DNA of 64,000 bases, taken from positions 38,619-102,618 of the forward strand of contig JAGFCA010000060.1 in assembly GCA_022394755.1 (NCBI GenBank), read 5' to 3'. The position numbers and the translations under genes are program-made. The notes under the pieces were generated by a model. That model did not search any database, had not been told where the DNA came from, and saw nothing but the letters and a program-made list of their open reading frames with translations. This document shows positions 55,230 through 63,838 of this stretch, piece by piece (positions within the stretch are counted from its first letter, which is position 1; the number at the start of each line of letters is the position of its first letter). The stretch comes from Candidatus Poribacteria bacterium. Its GTDB lineage: Bacteria > Poribacteria > WGA-4E > WGA-3G.

Positions 55230-57167
55230 TCAAATGAATATCTTATATGTACGTAGACCAGAAAGAGGACCTATAATCGCCCAAGTACTCCCTATTACAT
55301 AATCTCCTAATATTAAACCTAAGAATAACGGAGCAACACGTCGATGTAATCTTAAACCTCCATGCCGAAGTATCATATACTTTAAAAACCAGGCAACGAA
55401 AAATGCGAACCAGAAATAGTCCATTGCAAAACTAATAGCAAGTGCATATCCTGCTGGATGGAATGGCCACCACAAAAAATGCATTCGCATATACATCATG
55501 ACAAATGTTAGCAAAGCCCCAATTCCCATAAATCCAATACCAACCATATTCGGTTCAGTCGGGTTATGTAACCATCTTTGAAGTCTCCCAAACGATTCTC
55601 TACCGACCCAGTCCTTGAATCCACCTGCTTTCGCTATGGCACCGTTTCTGAATGTGATATCAAGGTTAGCCCAAAAAGTGGCAATAATCCCTACAATAAT
55701 AGCTATCAACATAGCAATCCATAAACGTCTATTACCCATACCTGTTGATTCCGCTAACTTAAACGCTTCAATCTGGTTTGGCATAGGATGATTTCTATAA
55801 CCACGGTTGAACCAATAGAAAAGAGACATAATTGTCAGACTACTGGTGTCAAATTGTCGTGTTCCTCCAACCATGGCTACCATGTCATGGGGATTAACAT
55901 AGTAAATTTCATGAGGAGTTCCAAGTTCTGCCCGTACTCGAGTTATAGCAAATGATAATAAGAAATATATACCGAAAAATATTCCTGCAACCCATAAAGC
56001 CATACCGGCAATATTAACAAAAACACCTAAAGCAATTAGTGAACCAATTATTCCTATGACAGCCATACGATATGGCATCGGTTCATTTGAGTCATCCAAT
56101 TCTGACTGTAATCCGACTACTTTCTTAAATACCTCAATCAAATGTCTACGAGTAACCCAAACAGCTAAAAAGAATAATGCTATCCATGCACCATAAGCCT
56201 GTTCATTTAGGGCAGGAAAATATCGTGTACCAAGTGCAGCAGCAATTACGAATTCTGCTAAACGAACTACAAAGAAAAACCAACAAGAAAATGAGAGATC
56301 CAGTGGAAGAAAAAAGGCTAAACCAACTGCAAACGGATATACAGATATACGTGTACCCCGAATCGCACTCCATGGTCTATCTGTAAAAATATTTTGGAAG
56401 GCAGCAGTACGTTTGATATAGGGTATCTGTGGAAATTGCGGATATAGATAATTAATTCCGTTGATGACACCTATCGCAACAGCAATTGAGAATCCCATCC
56501 ACATCATACGATTCTTTAGGAGTCGATTTCCACCATCTTCAGACAATCTCAATGGTAATTGTATTATTGGATATGCCAACTTCTCCTGTTCTGCCCAACG
56601 CTTACGCACGAGTGTATTTATGCATAACATCATGAACATCATGATTAGAAAAAACAGACCCCAGAATAGCAATGGTTTTAACCATACAAAGAAGTTATGT
56701 TTTGAATAAAATGTAGCCTCACCTTCATAGAATCCGCGTAAACTCTGGGGATCTGAAATTGTTAGCCAGGAAGGTAAATAACGAAAAAATAGTGTTTGCC
56801 ATTCATTTTCCTCTGTCGCGAATCGGAATGGATGGGCGATACTACCAAACATATTCTGCATGGTATCATGTCCTGCAAAGGTACAGGATATCGCGACCAT
56901 GATATATACCGTTAATAACTCGCCTTGATGAAGTGTAGACCGGGGTGAGATACGTTTCAATAGAATGTTTGCAACAATACAAACAAACATTATGAATATA
57001 GGTTGGATAAATAGTGGTAGGGAGGATCCATCGAGTGAATAATATTTTACTTCAACTAAAGTCATCCAGTATACATTAACAGGAATGAGCAAAATACCTA
57101 AGAGGAGTGCCCGTCCAGTAACCTTTGTGAATGATTTTCTACTTACATGAGTATTCATAGTATCCAA
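55230..57167 (-). CDS. Large polytopic membrane protein, DUF6785/DUF6784-like
   Basis: 645 residues with about 13-14 hydrophobic helices. The N-terminal part (ALLLGILLIPVNVYWMTLVE, GELLTVYIMVAISCTFAGHD) and the C-terminal part (FRNGAIAKAGGFKDWVGRES, GFMGIGALLTFVMMYMRM, PFHPAGYALAISFAMDYFWF) look like the DUF6785-DUF6784 pair found in planctomycete- and poribacteria-like genomes. The overall pattern recalls oligopeptide-type (OPT) transporters. Substrate unknown. It starts 18 bases after the methyltransferase/reductase gene, so the two are co-transcribed. Confidence 0.75.
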   Translation of the reverse strand: MDTMNTHVSRKSFTKVTGRALLLGILLIPVNVYWMTLVEVKYYSLDGSSLPLFIQPIFIMFVCIVANILLKRISPRSTLHQGELLTVYIMVAISCTFAGHDTMQNMFGSIAHPFRFATEENEWQTLFFRYLPSWLTISDPQSLRGFYEGEATFYSKHNFFVWLKPLLFWGLFFLIMMFMMLCINTLVRKRWAEQEKLAYPIIQLPLRLSEDGGNRLLKNRMMWMGFSIAVAIGVINGINYLYPQFPQIPYIKRTAAFQNIFTDRPWSAIRGTRISVYPFAVGLAFFLPLDLSFSCWFFFVVRLAEFVIAAALGTRYFPALNEQAYGAWIALFFLAVWVTRRHLIEVFKKVVGLQSELDDSNEPMPYRMAVIGIIGSLIALGVFVNIAGMALWVAGIFFGIYFLLSFAITRVRAELGTPHEIYYVNPHDMVAMVGGTRQFDTSSLTIMSLFYWFNRGYRNHPMPNQIEAFKLAESTGMGNRRLWIAMLIAIIVGIIATFWANLDITFRNGAIAKAGGFKDWVGRESFGRLQRWLHNPTEPNMVGIGFMGIGALLTFVMMYMRMHFLWWPFHPAGYALAISFAMDYFWFAFFVAWFLKYMILRHGGLRLHRRVAPLFLGLILGDYVIGSTWAIIGPLSGLRTYKIFI

Positions 57168-57185
57168 AATGGATCGGTTGGAAAT

Positions 57186-59033
57186 TTAACGATACGTTTT
57201 AACTATTTCTGAAATGACAGAACATCTGTTTTTCCAATTCAAACGTGCAGGTGGGATAAGGTAAATTCCATCAATAAGGATGTCATTCTGGTTTCTTATT
57301 TCTTTTACAAGGTCTAAGGTTAATTGCATTCCCAATTCCTTTCCTGCTGTATCTCCGAGGTCACGATATTTATCTACAATTAACTGAGGAATGTATAGAC
57401 CTAAATTATCACGTAGATAAGATGCACTACGATAACTTGTCAAGGGAAGAATCCCGTAAAGTATTTTTATATTTAGGTGATGGGTAGCTTTATGAGATCG
57501 AAGAATATCATCAAATGTCCACACAGGTTGTGTATATGCGAATTTCGCACCTTCACTAACTTTGTTTTTTAGATGTTTCACATGTGGCTCAAGATTCTCA
57601 GCGATTGTAAATCCTCCGCCATAATAAAACCCACACGGTTCACCAATTGATGAACCATCTGCAAGCTCACCTTGATTCAATCGACCAATGAGTTTCATCA
57701 ATTGAACAGCGCCTCGTACATCTGGTACCAGACTTGCTGCCTCATAAGGTCCTGCTTTTGGATGATCCCCTGATAAAGCAACAATACCGCGGATACCTAA
57801 TGCCTCTGCTTCTAATAGATGTGATTGCATACTAATCAAGTTACGGGATCGGGTTGTCCAATGTATTAAGGATGGAATATTCGTTGTCTGTTGAAGTCGA
57901 TATGCAGTTGCAACTGCCCCAATGTTTACTGCTGCCCCAGAATTGTCAGTGACATCAAACAGATCAACACCTGTTGCAGCCATTACTTTTGCTTCCTTTA
58001 ACAATGCACGTAATTGTGGAAATGTATTTGCTCGCGTTTCTACACTGACTATTCTCTCACGGGTTGTAAACACTTCTTCTACAGGATTATTTCTAAAGGA
58101 TTGGTGTGATGGAGTGCTTTTAGGTAGAATAAAAATCCGAGATTGGCGTTTAACTGGCAGACTTCCTGCAACCATTGCTTTTATTTTTTCTGTGTATACG
58201 GGTGTAGTCCCACAACACCCACCTATCATATTCGCACCAAGTTTTATTAATTTCTGAACATAATCACTAAAGGTATCAGCATCAACGGTATAGGATACAG
58301 CTATTTCACCTTGTTCGACTCTTGGGTTACCAGCATTTGGCTGTACAGCCAACGGACATTTGATAACAGGGGCAAGTAATTCCATGGCTTGCATAAGATC
58401 ATAAGGTCCTCTACAGTTTATACCAACTACATTTGCACCCAGTTGTTCTATTTCTTGGGCAAATACCCTAACATCGACACCTGTTCCAAGAGTACCACCT
58501 GAAATACCGCTAATCTCAACTACAACTGGAATACCGTAGGTTAAAGCCTGTTTTGTTGCAATTTCAGCCTGTTTCTGTAATACAAAAGTTTCTAAGATTA
58601 ATAGATCAACACCTTCATCTACAAGTACATCCATCTGTTCTTGAAAAAGTCGACGGATTGTCTTACTTGAAGGAGTAACAGTTGATTCAGTAACTTCATC
58701 TGTATTGAAAGGAATTTGTCCAACAGACCCTGCAACAAAGTAGTCAGAGGATGCAGCAGTTTGTGCTAATTGAACACCTCGACGATTAATCTCTTCTAAT
58801 TCACCTTCATACCCATGTTGAGCCAATGCTTCTCTATTTGCTTGATATGTATTGGTTTGTATAACATCAGCCCCAGCATTTAAGTAGGAATGATGTATCT
58901 CGGAGACCTTATCCACATGTTCATCTATAATGTTACATGCATCTACACAAGGTATGTGAGTAGTTATACGTTTACGGAGTTCAGTTCCAATTGCACCATC
59001 ACAAACAAGAACGCGTTGAGTGATGACATCCAT
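57186..59033 (-). CDS. Fused homocysteine S-methyltransferase / methylenetetrahydrofolate reductase
   Basis: 615 residues from ATG 59033 (MDVITQRVLVCDGAIGTELR). The frame is open 20 codons further, to an ATG buried in a strong hairpin. The N-terminal half is a zinc-dependent homocysteine methyltransferase: ADVIQTNTYQANREAL, NCRGPYDLMQAM and GGCCGTTPVYTEKI supply the three zinc cysteines. The C-terminal half is a MetF-like reductase barrel (VSVETRANTFPQLRALLKEA, GIVALSGDHPKAG, AKFAYTQPVWTFDDILR). Such fusions resemble Bacillus YitJ. It would make methyl-folate and transfer a methyl group to homocysteine. Confidence 0.9.
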   Translation of the reverse strand: MDVITQRVLVCDGAIGTELRKRITTHIPCVDACNIIDEHVDKVSEIHHSYLNAGADVIQTNTYQANREALAQHGYEGELEEINRRGVQLAQTAASSDYFVAGSVGQIPFNTDEVTESTVTPSSKTIRRLFQEQMDVLVDEGVDLLILETFVLQKQAEIATKQALTYGIPVVVEISGISGGTLGTGVDVRVFAQEIEQLGANVVGINCRGPYDLMQAMELLAPVIKCPLAVQPNAGNPRVEQGEIAVSYTVDADTFSDYVQKLIKLGANMIGGCCGTTPVYTEKIKAMVAGSLPVKRQSRIFILPKSTPSHQSFRNNPVEEVFTTRERIVSVETRANTFPQLRALLKEAKVMAATGVDLFDVTDNSGAAVNIGAVATAYRLQQTTNIPSLIHWTTRSRNLISMQSHLLEAEALGIRGIVALSGDHPKAGPYEAASLVPDVRGAVQLMKLIGRLNQGELADGSSIGEPCGFYYGGGFTIAENLEPHVKHLKNKVSEGAKFAYTQPVWTFDDILRSHKATHHLNIKILYGILPLTSYRSASYLRDNLGLYIPQLIVDKYRDLGDTAGKELGMQLTLDLVKEIRNQNDILIDGIYLIPPARLNWKNRCSVISEIVKTYR

Positions 59034-59090
59034 GAAATTCTTTTTTTCTATTAATTGTGATGTCATGATATCAAAATAAGATAGTAAAGT

Positions 59091-59138
59091 CATAATTTAA
59101 TCCCGTGTCTGCTGTAGCAGATACGGGATTAAATTATG
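59091..59138 (-). terminator. Long hairpin after the copper-protein gene
   Basis: CATAATTTAATCCCGT (59091-59106) pairs perfectly with 59123-59138, and TCTGCT/AGCAGA extends the stem inside. It lies 32 bases past the stop of the dockerin protein. There is no clean T run, so termination efficiency is uncertain. The upstream candidate ATG of the methyltransferase gene lies within it. Confidence 0.7.
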
Positions 59139-59169
59139 AGGAATAATTAGTATAGATGCTGAAAACCAT

Positions 59170-60783
59170 TTATTGTATAAGGTGTCCAGCTTTTTCTATA
59201 GGAATATAATAATACCCAAAAATAATACACATCTCATCCTCAGATGTTAGTCCGAATTGGAGGGGTTCATTCTTATCATAATTATTAAAAGTACACTGGA
59301 ATGAAATCCCATCCTCAGAATTGAGTATGACAGGGGAATCAAAGATTGTAATGGGAGCATCATCGTATGCGATACTTCTGTGTAGTAAATCACCAGTTGA
59401 TTTCTGGAAGATCTCAAACAATTCACCATGTCTATGCATATGTGATGTTAGTAAGAACACATAGAGTTCTGCATCAGAGTCGTGTCCACGTGTAACTATT
59501 TCGTCCTCAACATACCATGTAAGCTTGGAAACCCGTATTTTGTCCGGTGGTACATTAATTTGTCTGTTGGATACGAAGATTTCTACTGCTTCATACTTAA
59601 CCTCTTCCTCAGGTATTGTATAAATGTTTACATAAGTCTCACCAATTAATGTTTCATCCCCTAACAGATTAATGTAATGGGAATTAAGATCAAAAACGGT
59701 ATCCCCCGGCACCCTTAAACCAACACCTTCAGGAAATTCGAATAATGTATCGTCAGTCTGTGTACCAACAACAAATAATCTATCTACACCGAAATTCCCA
59801 AGTGCCTGTGGATCATCAGGATCGAGATCACGAAATTCATCTTCAGGATTAACACCTATACTTGGATCTATTGCTCTCTTATGAACACCATTAGCTAATC
59901 CCTCTTCAGTTAAACGATATAGTATAAAATGATGACTACCGGATGGATAAAAAATCTCAACCCTATTTATGTAAATATCACCTTCAACCTGTTCGCCTTC
60001 ATGATCTAATAGTTGTGCAGCATAAAACACTTCGCGTTCGGTACCAGGCTCAATCTTGAAAGGGGGTAACTGTAATTGATAGCCTTCACCTGGAGCAGGA
60101 GGAAGAGGAGCTTCAAAGATCTCATCAGGATCCCGAAGAACACCGAGATCTCCAACGCCAGGAACTTTACCATTTTGAGGTGCCCCGGCTTCAATCCAAG
60201 TCTTTATTGCCTCTATTTTTCCATTATGTAATGTACCTCCACCGAAAGGCATACGTCCACCAAATTCAGGATTTTCAGGACCTATTAACTTTGTTAATAG
60301 AAAACTGTTGTCAGGGTTACCAGGATCGATAAGTTTCATTCCTGCTGCTGCGGCAGCTGGATTTCTTGGTATTCTATCAACCAAATCATGATAAGATTGA
60401 CCATAAGTAAGATTCAATGCTGCTGAATTAGAAGGAGGGGCATGACATACACTGTTAGCGCAACTCTTATCAAAGACATTATCCTGTATGTCATGATAGG
60501 TTGAATTGTCATTTTGCTTGGTGGCACCAAAACTGTTTGCTACTCTAACAAGATCAAGTATATTGACAGTACCATCACGATTCACATCAGGATTTTGTTC
60601 AGCATTACGATCACCAGGTTCGCCAAGAGAATTAGCAACCAATACAAGATCCTGAATATTAACGATACCATCATTATTGACATCCTCTAATAATGTAGAC
60701 CCTTCACCATGACCAAATACTGAGAGTGTCATGATACCAACAAAAAATATGATTAATGTCGTAAGTGAGATATACTTATTCAT
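59170..60783 (-). CDS. Dockerin-cytochrome c-copper type II monooxygenase-like protein
   Basis: 537 residues. Signal peptide; two dockerin-type calcium loops (DVNNDGIVNIQDLVLVANSL and DVNRDGTVNILDLVRVANSF, about 32-90). A cytochrome c-like domain has the unusual CX4CH haem motif CANSVCH near 110 and KTWIEAGAP. The second half follows peptidylglycine-hydroxylating monooxygenase: HH in GSHHFILYR (~285), DLNSHYIN (~369), HMHRH (~448) and DEMCIIFGYY (~518) supply the expected copper ligands. It probably oxidises an extracellular substrate, using the haem domain as electron donor. The dockerin may bind a partner not seen here. Confidence 0.8.
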   Translation of the reverse strand: MNKYISLTTLIIFFVGIMTLSVFGHGEGSTLLEDVNNDGIVNIQDLVLVANSLGEPGDRNAEQNPDVNRDGTVNILDLVRVANSFGATKQNDNSTYHDIQDNVFDKSCANSVCHAPPSNSAALNLTYGQSYHDLVDRIPRNPAAAAAGMKLIDPGNPDNSFLLTKLIGPENPEFGGRMPFGGGTLHNGKIEAIKTWIEAGAPQNGKVPGVGDLGVLRDPDEIFEAPLPPAPGEGYQLQLPPFKIEPGTEREVFYAAQLLDHEGEQVEGDIYINRVEIFYPSGSHHFILYRLTEEGLANGVHKRAIDPSIGVNPEDEFRDLDPDDPQALGNFGVDRLFVVGTQTDDTLFEFPEGVGLRVPGDTVFDLNSHYINLLGDETLIGETYVNIYTIPEEEVKYEAVEIFVSNRQINVPPDKIRVSKLTWYVEDEIVTRGHDSDAELYVFLLTSHMHRHGELFEIFQKSTGDLLHRSIAYDDAPITIFDSPVILNSEDGISFQCTFNNYDKNEPLQFGLTSEDEMCIIFGYYYIPIEKAGHLIQ

Positions 60784-60826
60784 TAAGATAAATCCTTTCT
60801 TATAAATGATAAATGGAATTTCATAA

Positions 60827-61534
60827 CTATTTATTTATATAAATCTGCTTCTTAGAAATGAATCTATATTTCAATAAAGTCCATGCTGCAAAAATACCAT
60901 CTGACCAAAACCGTAGTTTCTTACCTTCTTTTTTTGTACGAGGGAAGTATGATACTGGAACCTCGTGGATTTCATAACCTGCCCGTAAAATCTTCGCTGT
61001 AACTTCAGGACAAAATTCGAATCCCTCACAGGTTAAATTCAACCTTCTTAATAATTCTGTTGTGAAGATTTTATAACCTGTTGATTCATCCGTAATCCTA
61101 CATCCATATAGAAGATTAGTATAAAATGCAAGAATTCTATTAGCTATATAATTATGTAGGCTTGCGTTCCCTCTACCCTTTAAGAATCTGGACCCATAAA
61201 CAACTTCAACAGTATCTATCTTTAATGGCTCAACTAAATATAGTAGATCTTTTGGAGAAAGCTCCATATCCGCATCCTGTATGACTACTATATCCCCTTT
61301 AACATGATTAATTCCATTACGTATAGCAAATCCTTTACCCCGATTTACTTCATTGTGAACTATGGTCAGATCAGAATCACTTTTTAACTCTTCAAGAATA
61401 TGAAATGTATTGTCAGTAGAACCATCATTGACAATAATTATTTGTGTTTCAAGGGGTAATGACTTCACTGTTTCAAAGACCTGACGAATTGTATTCTCCT
61501 CATTATACGCAGGTATGATAACAGATACTAACAT
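60827..61534 (-). CDS. GT2-family glycosyltransferase (dolichyl-phosphate mannose synthase-like)
   Basis: 235 residues. GT-A fold: LVSVIIPAYNEENTIRQVF, IIVNDGSTDNT, NRGKGFAIRNGINHVKGDIV, and the D-x-D-type metal motif in VIQDADMELSP, followed by YGSRFLKGRGN and DESTGYKIF. This set is characteristic of DPM1-like enzymes, which transfer a sugar from a nucleotide to a polyprenyl phosphate. There is no C-terminal membrane helix. It ends 43 bases before the dockerin gene on the same strand. Confidence 0.92.
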   Translation of the reverse strand: MLVSVIIPAYNEENTIRQVFETVKSLPLETQIIIVNDGSTDNTFHILEELKSDSDLTIVHNEVNRGKGFAIRNGINHVKGDIVVIQDADMELSPKDLLYLVEPLKIDTVEVVYGSRFLKGRGNASLHNYIANRILAFYTNLLYGCRITDESTGYKIFTTELLRRLNLTCEGFEFCPEVTAKILRAGYEIHEVPVSYFPRTKKEGKKLRFWSDGIFAAWTLLKYRFISKKQIYINK

Positions 61535-61714
61535 GTGGAATATACTCTATTAACGGGTCTATTTTACGGATGCAGTCAACAAACTTAATTCTATATGGTG
61601 AAGTCATTATTTCTTATATAAGACGTTAAAATATGTTAGTAGGTTCGAATATTTCTTTACCTAATAAGGAATTGTATTCCATCACCGCCATCTCAATTAA
61701 TTAGATTAATGAGA

Positions 61715-62506
61715 CTATAAGAGAGATCGAACCATTCCACCATCTATTTGTATCGTTGTACCTGTAATGTAGCTTGCTTTTTCAGATGCAAGAAAAACTA
61801 CCATATTTGCGAATTCTTCTGTATCACCAATTCTACCCAGTGGAATGTCTGCAGTCATTTTTTCTATAGCTTCATCAAAAGTGATACCAGCTTCTTCTGC
61901 TCTTACAGTGGCTAACTGTTGAATCCTATCAGTAAATATAATTCCAGGGCAAACATTATTCACCAAGATTTTATCTGAAGCAAGTTCACTGGCAAGAGTC
62001 TTAGCAAAACCGATCACCCCTGTTCGTGCCATATTTGATAACATTAATCCATCAACTGGCTGTTTTACAGAAACAGAAGTAAGGTTTATAATCCTGCCAC
62101 CACCACGTGTCCGCATAGATGGAACAGCAGCCCGACATAGATTTATAGTACTCATAAGATTCAAATTTACAGCAGTCTCGTAATCTTCAGCAGTCAAATC
62201 ATCAAATCGACCTGCTCTTGGACCGCCTGCATTGTTGACCAAGATATCAATTCCGCCAAAATGTGAAATGCTCTTACCTATTAAAGATTCGACTTGCTCA
62301 GGTTGACTTATATCTATTGGTATTGCAAATACTTCGCTGCCAGTTTGTTGACGAATATCGTCTGCAGTCTCTTTTAACACATCTTCACTTCTGGCACAAA
62401 TAGTCACCTTTGCCCCTTCTTTAGCCAACCCTAAAGCGATTGCTCTACCAAGGCCTTTACTTGATGCACCAACAACAGCGACTTTGTCCTTTAGTCCAAG
62501 ATCCAT
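61715..62506 (-). CDS. SDR-family protein lacking the usual catalytic Tyr/Lys
   Basis: 263 residues from ATG 62506. NAD(P)-binding GASSKGLGRAIALGLAKEGA, NNAGG (near 90) and the tail SYITGTTIQIDGGMVRSLL are standard for short-chain dehydrogenases. The serine region INLTSVSVKQP is kept, but where YxxxK is expected the sequence reads MLSNMARTGVIGFAKTLASE, so the tyrosine is Ser and the lysine is Arg. This belongs to a known divergent SDR subgroup annotated as 3-oxoacyl-ACP reductase-like; the reaction is unknown. A good promoter lies upstream. Confidence 0.88.
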   Translation of the reverse strand: MDLGLKDKVAVVGASSKGLGRAIALGLAKEGAKVTICARSEDVLKETADDIRQQTGSEVFAIPIDISQPEQVESLIGKSISHFGGIDILVNNAGGPRAGRFDDLTAEDYETAVNLNLMSTINLCRAAVPSMRTRGGGRIINLTSVSVKQPVDGLMLSNMARTGVIGFAKTLASELASDKILVNNVCPGIIFTDRIQQLATVRAEEAGITFDEAIEKMTADIPLGRIGDTEEFANMVVFLASEKASYITGTTIQIDGGMVRSLL

Positions 62507-62573
62507 AACAATTATTTTTAGGTATAAAACTACCCTAAAACCTTTCAAATTATCGTATTTTCAATATGAAAAA

Positions 62574-62602
62574 AGTATACTACCATTGCTTACCATTGTC
62601 AA
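62574..62602 (-). promoter_or_regulatory. Promoter for the SDR gene
   Basis: TTGACA (62602-62597), a 17-base spacer and TATACT (62579-62574) on the minus strand, 68 bases before the start codon. Confidence 0.72.
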
Positions 62603-62745
62603 GGATTATGTATTTCCTGTGTATGTAAAGTGTTACAACAAGACATTTCTTTGTTATCAATCTGGATTCCAAAATGCTACTCATCATATCAAAGTAATAT
62701 AATATTCCTATTTATGTTTAAGTTCTGTATTGTATGAATGTTAAA

Positions 62746-62876
62746 AGTTGTTAATATTTATTGTATTGAAATGATGGCACTTTCACGAAGACCTGCACGA
62801 AGCAATTTTATGACTCGTTATTCTATAAGGGTTTATAATTTAAATTATATCAATTCTTCGTGAATCACACATGTTA
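62746..62876. repeat. 130-base structured repeat, copy 2
   Basis: Matches 52441-52570 along its length with scattered substitutions. Outer arms TTCACGAAG (about 62780) and CTTCGTGAA (about 62857) are perfectly complementary here, while the inner 11-bp hairpin has decayed. Copy 1 shows the opposite pattern. Confidence 0.75.
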
Positions 62877-62986
62877 ATTATATATTTACCATTTAAGTAG
62901 TGTTGAATATAAGGAATTACATGCTTATATTGAATTTATCCATTTTTTCTAATATAATACATTCAATTTGATTTGTGAAAAAATGT

Positions 62987-63008
62987 TACACTTTTCCTAC
63001 AAAGTGTA
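62987..63008. repeat. Hairpin repeat, copy 2
   Basis: TACACTTT/AAAGTGTA with loop TCCTAC, identical to 51471-51492. Flanks GAAAAAATGT and, about 70-100 bases on, CTAAAATTTAAAAAAGTTAC are also shared with the first copy. Confidence 0.8.
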
Positions 63009-63838
63009 GTTTTAATTTTCCTATTTCCATATCCGTCTCTTACAGTACACGTATGACTTTATAGGACATTTGTGTTAGAATTTCTAAAATTTAAAAAAGT
63101 TACTCTTTACACAATCTATGGTGTTGTTGAGTTTTCTATTTTCTATGATTTTAAGATATTTGGTATCAATAAGACTCGCATTACTACATTGACATAATTA
63201 CTTTCCTTAATTGAATTCTTAATATTGTTGTCATATATTTTGTTGCTTGTTAATACATATTTGTTTATTTATTTTAAATATATGAATCAATAATTATACC
63301 ATAAAGAATGATAATTTATTTTCTAACAATAAGGATCAAAAAAGATATAGAGGATTCTTTCTATCAATAATTTATAAGGTCGATCAAGGTTTATGTAATT
63401 TTCCAAACCACTCAACAAATATTAAATGAGAAATACCTTTTTCTTGAAAATCAACAGTCTTTTTCTCATCTACGCATCACCCATTATATTTTTTTAACTA
63501 AATTAATCACTTAATTGATTACCTAATGTTTATAAAGCCTTTTCACAAAAGGGTTTTCAGAGGTTTAGATAATATTTTCAAAATTCATTTTTCTAACAGA
63601 TTTAATTTTCTCTATTTTCGTATAATCGTATAAACACTGTTGTATAAAGAGTTTAGAGCACTTGTTATAATATAATTTAAAATGTTGTTAGAAAAGTTAT
63701 AATTACCCTAATTAATTTGTTTTTACTATGAACTTATATTGAGTAAAACATGAAAATGTTATACTATAGGGGTTTGAAAGAGTTTATTTACGTCCTATTT
63801 TCAACATTATATATCTATAATTTTTCAAAGGTGTAGTG

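Larger units (their letters stand above)
62507..63838. other. Repeat-bearing gene-free stretch at the right end
   Basis: About 1.3 kb without a gene. Besides the SDR promoter it holds the second copies of the 130-base structured repeat (62746-62876) and the hairpin repeat (62987-63008), and a partial ACTGTTGTA element near 63633. All three also occur in the 51-52 kb gap. The remainder is featureless AT-rich sequence. Confidence 0.7.
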
